64,000 nucleotides of DNA from Acanthosepion pharaonis (lineage: Eukaryota; Mollusca; Cephalopoda; Sepiida; Sepiidae), in assembly GCA_903632075.3 (NCBI GenBank), contig CAHIKZ030000805.1, positions 384,501-448,500 of the forward strand, read 5' to 3'. The notes under the pieces were generated by a model that saw nothing but the letters and a program-made list of their open reading frames with translations, made no database searches and was not told the DNA's origin. The first letter of the stretch is position 1; every line of letters begins with the position of its first letter. This document shows positions 10,332 to 21,700 of this stretch, one piece after another. The translations under genes were made by a program, and so were the position numbers.

Positions 10332-10645
10332 TAGTGGTTCCCATGCGTTCACCGAAGTTAAACAACGTTGATTCTGATCAGTTCCTTGATATGTTACCGC
10401 TTGAGAATACCAGGTGTTGTAAGCTTGGATGTACAGATGGTGTAATGGATAATGGCTCGGAACTGTTAATCAGTGAGCCGAGTTCCAATTCCTGTTAGGT
10501 TCGTTATATTCACTTATGTGCAAATACCCTTGGGAAAGGTATGAATCCACCTCTTCTCCCACCAGCTATGGGTTAATTAGTAAGATTTGTATCACAAAAA
10601 GTGCTCAAGGTCTCTTGTAATTAGACCAAGACAAGGCAGTAACAC
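10332..10645 (+). mobile_element. 5S rRNA/tRNA composite SINE, copy 1
   Basis: 10,332-10,418 follows the 3' two thirds of 5S rRNA: 'gaagttaaacaacgttga', a 'ctgatcagt' block, a degenerate 'gatgggtgaccgc' and then 'gaataccaggtgttgtaagct'. Straight after it comes a tRNA-like unit with box A-like 'tggtgtaatgg' (near 10,438) and box B-like 'gagttccaattcc' (near 10,482). The tail, 'cccttgggaaaggt' then 'agctatgggttaattagtaag', is shared with 21,799-22,060 and with the antisense copy at 60,031. 5S/tRNA chimeric promoters are known from AmnSINE/DeuSINE-type SINEs. Confidence 0.8.
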
Positions 10646-10736
10646 TAACTAACGAAATAACGCAAAGAGACGAGGTTCACTGTTTGTCCTTGGTTCTTGT
10701 CGTCTGCGTGAAACTTGGAGTAACATTTTGAATCTA

Positions 10737-10739
<3 letters not shown>

Positions 10740-10774
<35 letters not shown>
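10740..10774. repeat. (TG)n microsatellite
   Basis: A pure TG run about 100 bases after the SINE. Confidence 0.95.
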
Positions 10775-10776
<2 letters not shown>

Positions 10777-11265
10777 TTAAAAGATGGCTTTCATTCAATT
10801 TACCCTTGGAGGAGAATTTAAAGCAATAATTTCACGGTTCCTCTAGCATATTACTTGACTTTTTTCTTTTACCACTGCCTATCAAATCTGAACAATTTTT
10901 TCGATAAGGTAGACAGAGCTTTATCATGAACACTGCATTTTATCTTTTTCTTGTGTGAAGTCTAGCCTATATCAATTGAGAACAGAAGGAAGCATTTCTT
11001 GCAATGCGCTGATCAAAATAACAAGTATGGTGGTATTAAAGTTAATTTTAATAATAATACCAATCTCACAATTTCCAACAAATATAACATCTTTTAAATA
11101 AATTAGTGACAAAGCTAGCGATATACGTCGTTAATTTATGCGAACAAAGATATAAAGCCGAATAAGTATATTATATATAAATAAAATCAACAAGATTTAA
11201 TAGATTCATGCATCCCTAATTTTAAAATAACAATACGATATATTTTATGTGCTGCGTGACTTCAT
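10775..11265. other. AT-rich non-coding stretch
   Basis: No exon, promoter or repeat is recognised. Confidence 0.35.
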
Positions 11266-11269
11266 GGGC

Positions 11270-11690
11270 TTACGGCCAAATGGTTAGAACGTTGTTCCCA
11301 CCGTGAGACTTAGTTCGAAGCGAACCATAGTCAATCTGATGAAACAATCCCAGCGTGCGACACTGTTGGTAAGTACTTGAAAAGCATGTCACAGATTGAC
11401 CCCAACTGTATGAGTAAAATTAGGTATAAGAAACTACTTGGAATCTGTTGATGGTTGTTCTAGCACGAAAACATTGAGATTTCGAGTGAACTAGTCTCAT
11501 TCAACTTACACTAGATTATGTGCTCTCTCTTTGAAACTGAAACTAAAGTCTGCTCAGCATAGCTGCAGCATAAACCACAGGTTGACTGTGAGTGTTGAAG
11601 AAACACATATGCGCCTGTGCAACAAGAATTAACCAGCTAACTTAGGAGACATGCATACTCGGAAAGAAGCAGCTAGCCAATAACATGAAT
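11270..11690 (+). mobile_element. SINE copy (family A) with tRNA-like head
   Basis: This is the most complete copy of the family seen at 1-268 and 6,735-7,102. It begins with a tRNA-like unit: box A-like 'tggttagaacg' near 11,280 and box B-like 'agttcgaagc' near 11,311. The shared body follows ('tgttgatggttgttctagca', 'gattatgtgctctctct', 'cagcatag', 'ataaaccacaggttga'). Unlike the other two copies it has no simple-repeat tail. Confidence 0.75.
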
Positions 11691-13257
11691 TTAATTTTAT
11701 CAGTTAACTTTTGAAAATATAAGCTCATAATTCTGTGCTGTGGACAGGATTATACCGAAGGCTATCTGTGAAGATAGAAATCTTGCTCACCTTCTCTTTA
11801 GGGGATCAGATTATCTATTGTATATCGATTCATGTACCATTACTCGATTCTCCTGTACAGATTTTTTTTATGCAGAATTTGCATCTTTTTCCTTCATTCA
11901 AACTTAGGTTCAGTGCTCAGTATTCAATTCAAGTGAAAATATTCACTATTTGATTAGAGACAGGAACATATTTAATATTATTCCAATATTTAAAATCGTG
12001 ACCGTAAAAAATCAGTTGCTTCAATCTATTTCATTTTTCTCTCGTTCACGCACTAGTTAGCCAGTAGTAGTACGCGCGTGCACACATACACACACGCACA
12101 CATCGTGATCGAGTAAGAACGTCTCTGTCTAATACACTTAGACATAACATAAATATTAAAAAAAAAGGCTCCCAAAATAATTAGTCATTTCTACCAACCC
12201 TCAAATGTAGTGTATGAATAAATTAAACTCATAAATTGTGACTTGGAATAGTCTAACGTCTTCATATCGTTCTTATGCAGTGGATAGCGGCTCATCAAGT
12301 TTTACGAAGTACCCCTCAAATACACCGCGATCACAGATTTTGATTCATGGCGATCGTTGTCAAAGCAGAAATGTATCCACTCGATGGCACCAATTCTTCT
12401 TTATATTGACCTGAATCAGAGATTATTTCAACAATGAATTAAAATAATTACTTTCATAGTGAGCATTTGAAATTGTTACTAATGATGATGATTATGTTAC
12501 TGACAAATATAACGTTTATTATATTTGAACTGGTCTTATTCCATCGCCAAAAATACGATATTACTTTCCAAACAAAATAATACACACGCGCGTGCGCATA
12601 TTTACGTATGAGGGAGAGTAATTGGCGATTTCAAAAACTTATCAAAAATAGCTCTTTTTGTAACTGTATTTATTTGCTTTTATATCTTAGAACACGTTGA
12701 AATTATAGCATCAAAACAAGATTTATTATATTCCAACCTAAGTGTTTTTCCAAGTTTTATCCGCTAGTTCTAACGACCTATACAGGAACAATTGACAATC
12801 CATCATAGACAAAACCTTTCGATTCCTAATTGTGGTTTGAAATTCATTGCCATCTTTTCATCTTCACTGTCTACACCTATTTTTGCCGGTAGGTATTTCC
12901 CGAGTGAATGATGATAAAATTTGACGACGAGATATGTCAAGCTTTTTATGGCTACCAGTGACATAAAAGAAGTTCCTTCCGTTTTGCATATAGTAATAAA
13001 AATCTTTGGATTATCAAGGCTGTCTAGAGTAAATGCAAGTTAATGCTTAATGTACAGTTATATCTGTTGTTTTATTGTGCATTTCCTCAGTAATATAGAG
13101 AGTAATGCTTGTCTGAAGATCTAAGACGAGGTATTCTCTCCACGAAGTAGTCTATTTTCCCTCCGATATTACTTAGCGTTCAGATGCCAGTGAAGTTATG
13201 TCATGCATCACGAAAAGTGAACTGAGAACATCAGGGACCAAACGGAACTGATACTTA
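11691..13257. other. non-coding, no recognised gene
   Basis: AT-rich with a small (CA)-rich patch near 12,080-12,100. Short open frames (for example 11,735-11,953) lack motifs or coding-like composition. Confidence 0.35.
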
Positions 13258-13374
13258 CAGGGGTGGATCCAGCATTTTCAGTTAGAGGATGGCGTGTTCC
13301 TCAGTAAAAATCTCAATTCAAAATCTTAAATTCTGTGATCATATATACTAGATTATAGAAATTAGTAGAGAGTG

Positions 13375-13376
<2 letters not shown>

Positions 13377-13437
<61 letters not shown>
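13377..13437. repeat. (CA)n(TA)n compound microsatellite
   Basis: 38 bases of CA are followed by 23 of TA, then 'gggtaggatacaaaat'. Confidence 0.95.
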
Positions 13438-13806
13438 GGGTAGGATACAAAATCTACATATTAGCATATATACTTGTACATACGTATAAATATATTTCTT
13501 CTTCCTCGGGTGTTATAAATACAGCGCTCTATGCTATGAAACCGTGCTAATTAGTTAATATACATCCAACGCCGATACCACAACTCGGAGTTTCATGCAA
13601 TCTTTAGGTGTAAATATATTCTGACCGTTATGGAGTTCGCGTTCTCGCGGTGATGATTCAAAATTGTGTGTTAAAACGTGTTTATTTAATTATTGTTGCG
13701 TAAAATATTAGAATTAACGATTAATAATTTATACCGTTCAAATTCATAAGTTCCGAAGGCGAAGAATTAAAAACTCGAAAAAAAAATGGTTTAAATTATC
13801 TTATTA

Positions 13807-13815
13807 ATATATAAA
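13807..13815 (+). promoter_or_regulatory. TATA-like motif upstream of candidate exon
   Basis: 'tatataaaa' lies about 200 bases before the ATG at 14,009. In AT-rich DNA such a motif is expected often by chance, so it supports a promoter only together with the exon call. Confidence 0.2.
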
Positions 13816-14008
13816 ACTCGGTGAACTTTGTATCTCGTGTGTTTTCCAGGAGTCATATATAGAGAGTGGGAAAGAGAAAGATATAAACAAGTCATATAGA
13901 GAGAGTTGTGGAAATAAAGATATAAATTTATTATCGTGTAGGAAGTGGGGGATGGAGCCGATTTTCTTACGAAGAAGTGTATAAAACACACGAAATCAGG
14001 CCCCAAAC

Positions 14009-14135
14009 ATGATACGCACAGCAGTCATCAAGGCCCACGCCACTCTCGCTTGTGAACTTCACGACCTCATGCTAAAAGCGACAGCGCTGACAAACTTCAA
14101 AGAGACCGCTTCAGACTACGGCAACATCGTCCACA
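14009..14135 (+). CDS. candidate first coding exon, unknown product
   Basis: An open frame starts at ATG 14,009 in a good context (A at -3) and runs 42 codons plus one base to a donor-like GTAAGAAA at 14,136. In-frame TAA stands at 13,982. Peptide pieces are 'MIRTAVIKAHATLACELHD' and 'LKATALTNFKETASDYGNIV'. Composition is strikingly GC-rich and C-ending at third positions (atc, aag, gcc, cac, ctc) against a roughly 30% GC neighbourhood. It reads as a short helix-forming segment, but I do not recognise the family. No further plus-strand exon is found, so any gene would have a very long first intron. Alternatives are a captured gene fragment or a chance open frame. Confidence 0.35.
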
Positions 14136-14137
14136 GT

Positions 14138-15098
14138 AAGAAACAAATCTCTTGTACCCTCTTTACTATGAACCACGCACACATGTGTTGACTTTTTCAC
14201 ACAAACACAGATATAACATTTTAACATTTTATTGTTTCTCACATACGTACACAAACAGAATTTATATTTTATTTCAGAATTTTATTAACCCAAACAAAAA
14301 GACATTACTTTCCAATCTATGACCAATTGCTTGTATTCTTGTCGTTATGTTCATTTGTTAAAAATACTTTGTTTTTTCTTCTGAATTTTATTCTTTCAAT
14401 GAAAATCGTTTGATTATTTTAAACGACCGAATTGCGCGCAGCCCCGCAACAATATTTTATGTTATTGTATCGAATCCCAACATTCCAAATTTTGACATTC
14501 CAACCTCTTATTGTTTAAATTTCTTCAAACAGACAATTTTTTTAATGTTGAAAGCAACTTCAATAACTGCAAATAAATGTATTTTTAAAATATTTCTACT
14601 TTCACAAACTCTTCATGAAACTAAATTTAAACAGTAAATATAACAAGGTTGACCCAACGGGTCACAGGTGGTCTAATATAAGTTAAATTTCCTATTTTTA
14701 ATATGCTTTATTATACGTGTTTTTCTCAGTTGTTATATTGTCGAGTCTTGGTCATCTATAGATGTATGGAAATCACTTCATGAGAGTTATATAACCAGCT
14801 ATTATATCTGTGACGTTGTGACCGGATGCTGTACCCATATCGTAAACTATTATGCTTCAATTGCTATATCTACGTGATAAAATTCTTTCTCGCCCAGTCG
14901 AATCTCAAAAGTTTTTTTTCGAATATACTGTATCTGATGCTAAGATATTTTAATGATACTCTGAACGTTTCGATATTCTGAATTGTGTTTCTCATTGATT
15001 CTGGATCTCCTCTTATATTATCGATCTCGTAGAAAGCATAAGAACTTATACTTTAGTTTTAGCGATTCTAGACATATTTGCATGCACGATAATCAGGG
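14138..15098. other. AT-rich sequence after candidate exon
   Basis: Intron if the exon is real, otherwise intergenic. No repeat or coding signal is recognised. Confidence 0.35.
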
Positions 15099-15158
15099 CA
15101 GGATTAGGCTAGTGTTGGCTGCAACCGGGGAGGGGCACTCAAGCTTTCATGAAAAGCA

Positions 15159-15660
15159 TTGATTTTAATTTTCTAGAAGTTATAACTTGTAAACAGTTTC
15201 ATAAACTGAAATGATACCAATATGGTAAACTCGTATTAATTTAAGTTTTCAAGTCCCAAAGCAAGAAAAAGAATGTTTTAGTTTGTGTCATTGTGTTTCA
15301 AATAGATAACATAAAGTGACACGCATAAGTATTGGATACATGTTATTTTCTGTTATAACTCTAGTTTATGTTCGCCATGAGTTTTTAATTTTCATTCCAC
15401 ATACAACTAAAACAACTTTACGGGATATTACTTACCAAATATCAGGCAAAATGGCGAACATAAACTAGAGTTATAACAGAAAATAACATGTATCCAATAC
15501 TTATGCGTGTCACTGTATTTGATTTCAGTCAGAATGTTTAAATCTTAGAAATGTTTATAAAGCAGTGATTTTCATTTTCTAAATGCTATAACTAAATAGT
15601 TTCATAAAATGAAATTATATCAATATGAATAACTCGTATTTATTTTGATTGTTTAAAACC
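15159..15660. repeat. diverged direct repeats flanking a MITE
   Basis: About 15,159-15,275 and 15,555-15,660 share 'aagca(t/g)tgatttt(a/c)att', 'agtttcataaa' and a 'caatatg..taa.ctcgtatt' block in the same order. They look like two units of an older repeat into which the 202-bp MITE later inserted. Confidence 0.6.
15314..15515. mobile_element. 202-bp MITE, Tc1/mariner type by target site
   Basis: The arms 15,314-15,378 and 15,451-15,515 are 65 bases each and are reverse complements at 64 of 65 positions; only the outermost base differs. The tip reads (A/C)AGTGACACGCATAAG. TA flanks both sides (15,312-15,313 and 15,516-15,517), the Tc1/mariner target duplication. The 72-base loop has no coding capacity. 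The near-perfect arms imply young age or strong hairpin maintenance. Confidence 0.9.
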
Positions 15661-16262
15661 CCCCACAAAAAACAGATTTTTTATTATGTCTTGTCTGTCT
15701 TTTTTCTTTTTACTACGGTTGTGTTGAAATATGTACTAATTTGGTTTGCAATAAATAGTAAAATAGTGGTATATCTTAAAGAATATTTTTATTGACAAAC
15801 AAAAGAGACTATTCTACTTTAAATTTGGATTCAAAAGTAAGCAATATATCAAGTGGGATAACTCTTTTTTTTACATAAAATACCCTAGTTATACTAATTA
15901 CCTTAAAGTAGAACACAAAGTGGAGATATAATATATGGGTGCAAAAATAGAAAAATAAAAAATAATAATAGGTCGGGACTATATATCTAATGTAGTTATA
16001 AAGGTAAATTATATATACATACACGCTATGAATTAATCGAGTGCAGTAATATTCGACTGTATCTGTGTATAGATATATAAAAAATGTTATTAATGATGGG
16101 TTCTAAGAGCATTAAAAGTTGTTGCATATTATATTAATATTCATAAAATCTGTTTTGGAATCTCTTTTAATTGGGGTCGATGTGTTTGAGCAGGTGCTTG
16201 AATACATGTAGAGAACTCCATAACAGTCAGAACATATTTGCAACTGAAGATTTCAAAAACTG
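15661..16262. other. non-coding, no recognised gene
   Basis: AT-rich. The minus-strand open frame at 15,809-16,024 is low-complexity (Tyr/Phe-rich) and not credible as a gene. Confidence 0.35.

Positions 16263-16264
<2 letters not shown>

Positions 16265-16354
<90 letters not shown>
16265..16354. repeat. (TA)n(TG)n compound microsatellite
   Basis: 52 bases of TA followed by 38 of TG. Confidence 0.95.
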
Positions 16355-16356
<2 letters not shown>

Positions 16357-18440
16357 AAATTTGCATTTTCTGTTATTTATTTTATATGTAAAATTTTAAT
16401 TCAAACTTTTAGATTCAAGGTGTGATTATATAGTGCATATGAAAGAGAATTTACTAAAGTCAATTTTCGTGGATCCTTATTTGCATAGAAGTTCCCGATT
16501 TTATCATAGTCTAACTGAATGTCTTTGTGAACATACAAAAGAACAAGTGCGTTAAATCTGTCTTTACTCATTATAGTTTACCTTATGTAATTTGTAACAA
16601 AAAATATTTTCTCAGAATTTTTTACGCCCCCGGATGCGCCCCTGCAGCTCAATCTATCAGGCTATATTGTCACAAATAGCCTACAAAAAAACAGATGATT
16701 TATTTTCTATTTTCTTGAGCAAAATTCTATGTCTGGATAATTTCTTTTTATGAATCATTTGATATAATCCGTTATTTGAATTTTCAGGTTATAGATTGAA
16801 ACCACAAAAACCATAGTATCATCATTTGTTGTAGTTTGGTAACGTTTCTTTAGAATAGTTAATGTAAGAGCATTGTTAATTATAACTGACGTTACACATC
16901 TTAATAATCAATCCACAAAGTTTCCAAACTTCGCTCTTCTTTTTCTAATGTTGTAACCACCAAAGTTGTTTTACTGAAAATACTTCGTCATAGGCAACAA
17001 AGAATTGATAAATCAAGGAAAAGATCACAAATCAGATCCAATGAAATCATTGCGGTACCTAAACGTTTATATCTTAATCCTTTGTCTAGCAAAAACCTTG
17101 ACACCATTAGCTACACGGGTAGTTATCCAAGTATGACGATCCTCTAAGTCAGTGCTTTCCTAAACTTTTTTCTAGCTGCTGACTTGTTGGTTCCCAGACC
17201 ACATTCCTAGCGCCTCCCCTCACAGTATTGGTATTATTACAAATTCAAAACTATAACTAATCTAATACTGTAAACACGTACATTTTGGATTTTCTCACGT
17301 ACCATTAGATAAGTTGTCACCAAACAAACATCTGTGGCTATATCGCTACACCTATAAAGCTTGAACATTGATACAACATTCAGAAATTTCGAAAACAAAA
17401 TAAAATCATACTGTCGTGTATAATTTTTATGATAATTTCATTCTTTATAAAACATATGTGTTTCTTAAGTGTGACATAGGATTTGTAATTTGGCTCTCTA
17501 ATGCCACCTTGTTGCTCTTAATGTTTTCTTTTTCCTAATCGTCTCTTTTTCATCACCACCCTCTGAATATTTCATCCGTCCTCAATGGGGCGATGCTGCC
17601 ACTTTGGGAATTGCAAGTGTAAATCGTCAACGCAAGAAGAAATAGGATTCTTTATACTTGTCAGCTATTTTAAAGAGCTAGTTAGAGTATTTTTGAAATT
17701 CTTGATCCAAACTACGACTGTCAGTTTGAATGGAAACAATACGATAAGAAGATTCATAATTTGCAACTTACATATCATTAGTTTTGAAATATTTCATCAC
17801 AGTTGGCATTATCATGTCTGATAGCAGAAAGACTATAAATATTATATATTATAATTACTATTATAATATTATTATATTATAATAGTTTCAGAATTATTAC
17901 TAACATTTTCTAGAAAGTTTTGTCTGGCCTACTTTTAACGTTCAAAAATGATTTTTTTAATCATTTCACCCTAAGCAAGCTACTAAGACATAAAGGGTTA
18001 CTGAGTATGAAAAAATAAGAAAAACAAAACATTATTAAGAAGAGAGAACAATAACAGAAGAGAAATTAAGAAGACAGATGATAACGACTGACATTGCATT
18101 CAGGCGAGACGTGCGAGAAAAACTGTTAGCAAAGTACTTACATCTAGCCAATTCAACTGCAAAATGATGAGATCTTGCTGCTAATCTAGTACTGCGATTA
18201 AATTCATAAACTCTAGGTACTATAGAGCAAAGTTCACCAGAACAATTACCATGAAACTCACTGAAAGTATTTATATAGAAAAGGAATAAGGAAGCTACAT
18301 TACGGCTAAATTCTTTATACTATTCTATCATTCCATTATTTTTTGTTCTTTCTTGCTTACTTTCTGTGTTTATTCATTCTTCTTTTCTTTTCTATCACTA
18401 CAGTTGAAAATGAAGGTATATATGTTTATTATTTTAACTT
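16355..18440. other. non-coding; possible hAT end fragments
   Basis: No exon is recognised. 'cgcccccggatgcgcccctg' ending at 16,644 looks like the right terminus of a hAT element (CAGGGGCGCATCC on the other strand). 'cagtgctttcctaaactttt' at 17,151 resembles the left end of another. Partners with matching target duplications were not found. A palindromic TA-rich patch lies near 17,837-17,885. Confidence 0.4.
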
Positions 18441-18456
18441 TTAAATGATGATATAA

Positions 18457-19075
18457 TAACCAGTGTGGGTAGCGTAATAATGGCTATATTGATGTTGAAA
18501 ATGAAATCGGCAAGCCAGTGGCGTAGCTAGTGGGGGTCGAGGTGGGGCGGACCGCCCCGGGTGCCAGCACAGGAGGGGTGACACAATGTCACCCCCAACA
18601 AAATTTTTCAACCAGGCTAAGGTGCCAAAATAGTCTGAAAACAGTGGTGGAGACACAGGATTTCGCAGGCTGGCATATGACCCCCAGAAATAATTTATGA
18701 CCCCCAGTTTTGTCCCCCCGTCAGAAATTTTCTAATAAATTGTCGGGAAATTTGTGAGTAGAAAAAAATAGCAATGTTTTCAGCTTTTGATTTGAACTGA
18801 TTATTTTGTTGTATTGGATTTTGTCTTGGATCATACATGTAAACAGTAACGTACCGGTCAGTAGAGTAAAGTTAAAGTAGAGGTAGAGCATGTATGAAAA
18901 TTTAGCTACAGCTAACCATTCAGCATAGGGTGAATCGGGGTCATTGGGGTGACATTTGAGCGGACCGCCCCGGGTGACGTTTACAGTAAACGGTTTACTC
19001 TAGCTACGCCACTGCGGCAAGCCGAGTTCAAATTTCGGCTGCGGCTGCTGCATTGTCTTGTAGATGGAAGTATGA
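18457..19075 (+). mobile_element. tRNA-like SINE fragment split by a hAT MITE
   Basis: Removing 18,516-19,014 and one copy of the 8-bp duplication joins 'gggtagcgtaataatgg' (box A-like, near 18,467) to 'gccgagttcaaatttcggc' (box B-like, near 19,021). This tRNA-like layout resembles the 10.4-kb SINE tRNA unit. The body past 19,040 ('gtcttgtagatggaagtatg') is not matched elsewhere in the window. Confidence 0.5.
18516..19014. mobile_element. 499-bp hAT-type MITE with intact target duplication
   Basis: The terminal inverted repeats are CAGTGGCGTAGCTAG (left) and CTAGCTACGCCACTG (right), perfect over 15 bases. The block 'gcggaccgccccgggtg' occurs near both ends in the same orientation and is itself partly palindromic. 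The element is flanked by the identical 8-mer CGGCAAGC at 18,508-18,515 and 19,015-19,022. An 8-bp duplication with CAG-starting ends is characteristic of the hAT superfamily. There is no transposase. Confidence 0.92.
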
Positions 19076-19184
19076 CTTTCCCAATGCAAAGATCTATCGT
19101 TTCTTTCTGTAAACAGCAGAGTAAACTGAGCTCTTTAGCCTTGATAAAGCAGTTAGCCTAGGAAAAGAAAAACTCTGAATTCAA

Positions 19185-19305
19185 AAATGTGGAGATGGCA
19201 ACGGGAATTCGCTCCAATTATCTTTCCCAAGAAGTTATTCAATTTACAGAAAGTAAAGGGGGTTGTGGAGAGCCATGATCACCCACGTTCTGATGTGATA
19301 TTAAA
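19185..19305 (+). pseudogene. LINE C-terminal tail remnant (family A)
   Basis: 'LWRAMITHVLM'-like codons at 19,269-19,301 match the terminal segment of the family A LINE tails (compare 60,665-60,700). Upstream, 'MWRWQRE' at 19,187 may be the KWMAEQ-type segment. Only about 120 bases are recognisable, and they are broken by frame changes. Confidence 0.45.
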
Positions 19306-21098
19306 AAAAATTCGTTTAACATGTAAAAAAAATAAAATAGAATTCATCATTATTAAACGAAACAGAAAACAAACCTATTTTGAAAATAGATTTTTTTATC
19401 TCCAATAAAATGTATATTGAATTGCAGATTATTTTTAACGGAATCACTCAAAAGAAACAAATAACACCGATAATGAATTTTACTTGAAATAAAAAATAAA
19501 GAAGACATTTAAAAACTCAGCAATGTTCAATTTTCTTCGTCGTCTGCCTTTCTTCAATCAAAATTTATAAAACAGAAAAAAAGCAGACTGTCTTTTTAGT
19601 TTTTGTTACCGTTGAAAAAAAAAAGACAATAAATAAATAAATAAAAAACTTACCGAGATAATTTTACCTGAGGCTAATGTTGGTGTCATTATATCAAAGA
19701 AATAATTTTGTCGTTTGTATTTTTTTTTTTTTTTTGGGGGGGACATATTACGTGATATTTGAAATACTCCATAGATTCAATTTGAAATTCACTTTTCCTT
19801 CGCATTGCGCATGCTCAGAACAGACTCCATTAGAAGAATTCATGCGTTTTTAATTTAGGAGGAAACATTATATTATCGTTTTCCTCTTTTAATATTGTAA
19901 ATTCTTTATAAATAAAATTATATTCGTTATTGAAGTTGTTAATCATTTTAAAATTATTTTTGGAGCTATTACTATCATTGTATTGTTAAATTACAAATAT
20001 GCCAAAAAAAGGAGAAAAAACGATAACGACAAATGTTTGGTTTCGGGCAATATTGAAAATATTGACTAAGGAAAACGAATAAAAAAAAAGGTATGTTTTT
20101 GTTTATTTCTTTTTTGGCTAAATATATTAATTATGAATTTTCTAGTAATGACAATTTATTTAGCTGTAGTGTATACTAAATTCAAATGGGCGAAACGAAA
20201 GATAGAGACGTTAAATCAATAATTATTGAACGATAAAAATGATTTATTGATCGATAAAAAAGATCAAAGCTATAAAAAAAAGGTGTAAAAAAATTGTTAA
20301 AAGGGGGGGGATTATAATTGATCAGATTTTTGTGTAAAAAAAAAATCAATATTTATTTTAGTTAGAAAAATAGTCTCCGAAAGAGTCATCAAGACAATAT
20401 TCAATTAATTAATATTTGGATTTTTACTTTAGTTTTTTAAAATTGAATATTTGTAATATTTGTTTTTTTTTTTTTTTTAATTTTGTAGAAAACAAATAAT
20501 TATGGCATTTAATTTTTAAACACTAAAATTTTAATCAAATTAAAAATACAAAAAAAAAAATCATTCAATCAGTGATTCTTTCTTCACGCAGTCTGGACAA
20601 ATTTTGTTTGTATTTAAAAAAAAAAAAATGATTTTTTTTTTTTGTTTTTTTAAAAAAAAATAAATGAATGCATGCGTATGAAATTTTCGTTAAAAAAAGC
20701 GGTGTATTTAAAAAATAAACTAAAAATTAAACAAAAATAAAATAATTAAAATTAAAAATATAATCAAACGCAACGTCATTTATATTTATTTCTATTTGTC
20801 CTATTTCAAGAATAACTTTTGAATAACTTTTCAGTTTTCATCCATCTGAAATTTATGGATTCATTTTTTAAGCAAATATTAACGAGACATTTTTAAAATT
20901 TAGATATGAAACATTTTTTTTGTTTTTTTTTTTACATTTTTGGGACGATTATTTCAGTGTCATTTTTTGTAATATTTTTTTTTGTTTTATCTTTGTTGAT
21001 TTTTACTGTAAATTTAAACAGCATTTTATTTTTGATTAAAATTACTTTTTTTTAAAATGTCTTCATTTTTTTTATTTCACCTGAAAAAAAAATACACC
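19306..21098. other. very AT-rich, homopolymer-laden non-coding DNA
   Basis: Repeated A and T runs of 8-20 bases and no credible exon. G-runs at 19,735-19,742 and 20,302-20,310 are the only GC-rich spots. Part may belong to an old unclassified repeat. Confidence 0.4.
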
Positions 21099-21099
21099 A

Positions 21100-21230
21100 A
21101 GCTTTACCTTGGAAGTGCATAGAAAAATTATCTCGCAGTTATTGTGGGTTCGATTCTCAACAAGTGCATCGAATTTCAGAAACTACTTACTTAACCAAAC
21201 CTAATGGACACCACATGATACATATAAATT
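21100..21230 (+). mobile_element. tRNA-derived SINE fragment
   Basis: A near-consensus box B, 'gggttcgattctc', lies at about 21,147. It is preceded by 'ttggaagtgcatag' (box A-like) and 'atctcgcagttattgt' (anticodon-arm-like). The 3' part, 'gaatttcagaaactactt', continues as SINE body and ends in an A-run at 21,232. It is too degenerate to be a functional tRNA gene. Confidence 0.6.
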
Positions 21231-21700
21231 TGAAAAAAAAAAATAAAAGAATTATTTTTGCGCCCATCTTTAATTTTGAATTAATAGCTTATACAAAAAT
21301 GTCACGTATTTTTTTCTTTTTGGTACTTTAATTTAACTATTTATTTAAATGTGTAATTTAGTTAATGTGTAAAGAAAAATTCACTGATTATTAATCCAAA
21401 AGAAGACTCAGAATATGAAGCTAGTTAAAGAATTGTAAGGAAAGTAATTCAATGCTAGGTATGCAAAGAATGTTTACTTTTTTTAGTGCAATAAAATCAG
21501 CAATACCTGATTAAACATTACTCCTTTCACTAAGAAAAATGTTTATTAAAGAAACCTGTCTTTTTGATGACTCATGCTAGCCTTTACTTTATGTATTAAA
21601 GATAGTCAATATTAAGGTTATACTTACATTTTGTGTGGTATGAGTGTGAGTACTTTCTGCTCTTCACCACCCCCATATATATGTATACAGACACATATGA
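21231..21700. other. non-coding, no recognised gene
   Basis: Nothing assignable is seen. Confidence 0.3.

Noticed and set aside
10332..10420. A functional 5S rRNA gene
   Set aside because: The 5' third of 5S is missing, many positions are substituted, and the sequence runs directly into a tRNA-like SINE part shared with another locus.
13258..16644. A 3.4-kb hAT element with ends CAGGGGTGGATCCAG (13,258) and CAGGGGCGCATCCGG (inverse at 16,644)
   Set aside because: The two ends agree at most of 15 positions, but the flanking 8-mers (gatactta and cagctcaa) do not match, no transposase lies between them, and the candidate exon and other elements do. They are more likely ends of two different elements.
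15099..16644. 'cagggcaggattaggctag' at 15,099 as the left end of the element finishing at 16,644
   Set aside because: Similarity stops after CAGGG, and flanks do not match.
17151..17622. A hAT-like MITE starting 'cagtgctttcctaaactttt'
   Set aside because: A partner end near 17,605-17,622 ('ccactttgggaattgcaag') is only loosely inverse and no target duplication was found.
17585..17821. Cys-rich small protein starting MGRCCHFGNCKCKS
   Set aside because: The Cys cluster comes from only a few codons near a hAT-like end, the rest is low-complexity, and no signal peptide or exon signals support it.
21100..21230. A functional tRNA gene
   Set aside because: Box B is good, but acceptor-stem pairing and a proper box A are lacking and the sequence continues as SINE body.
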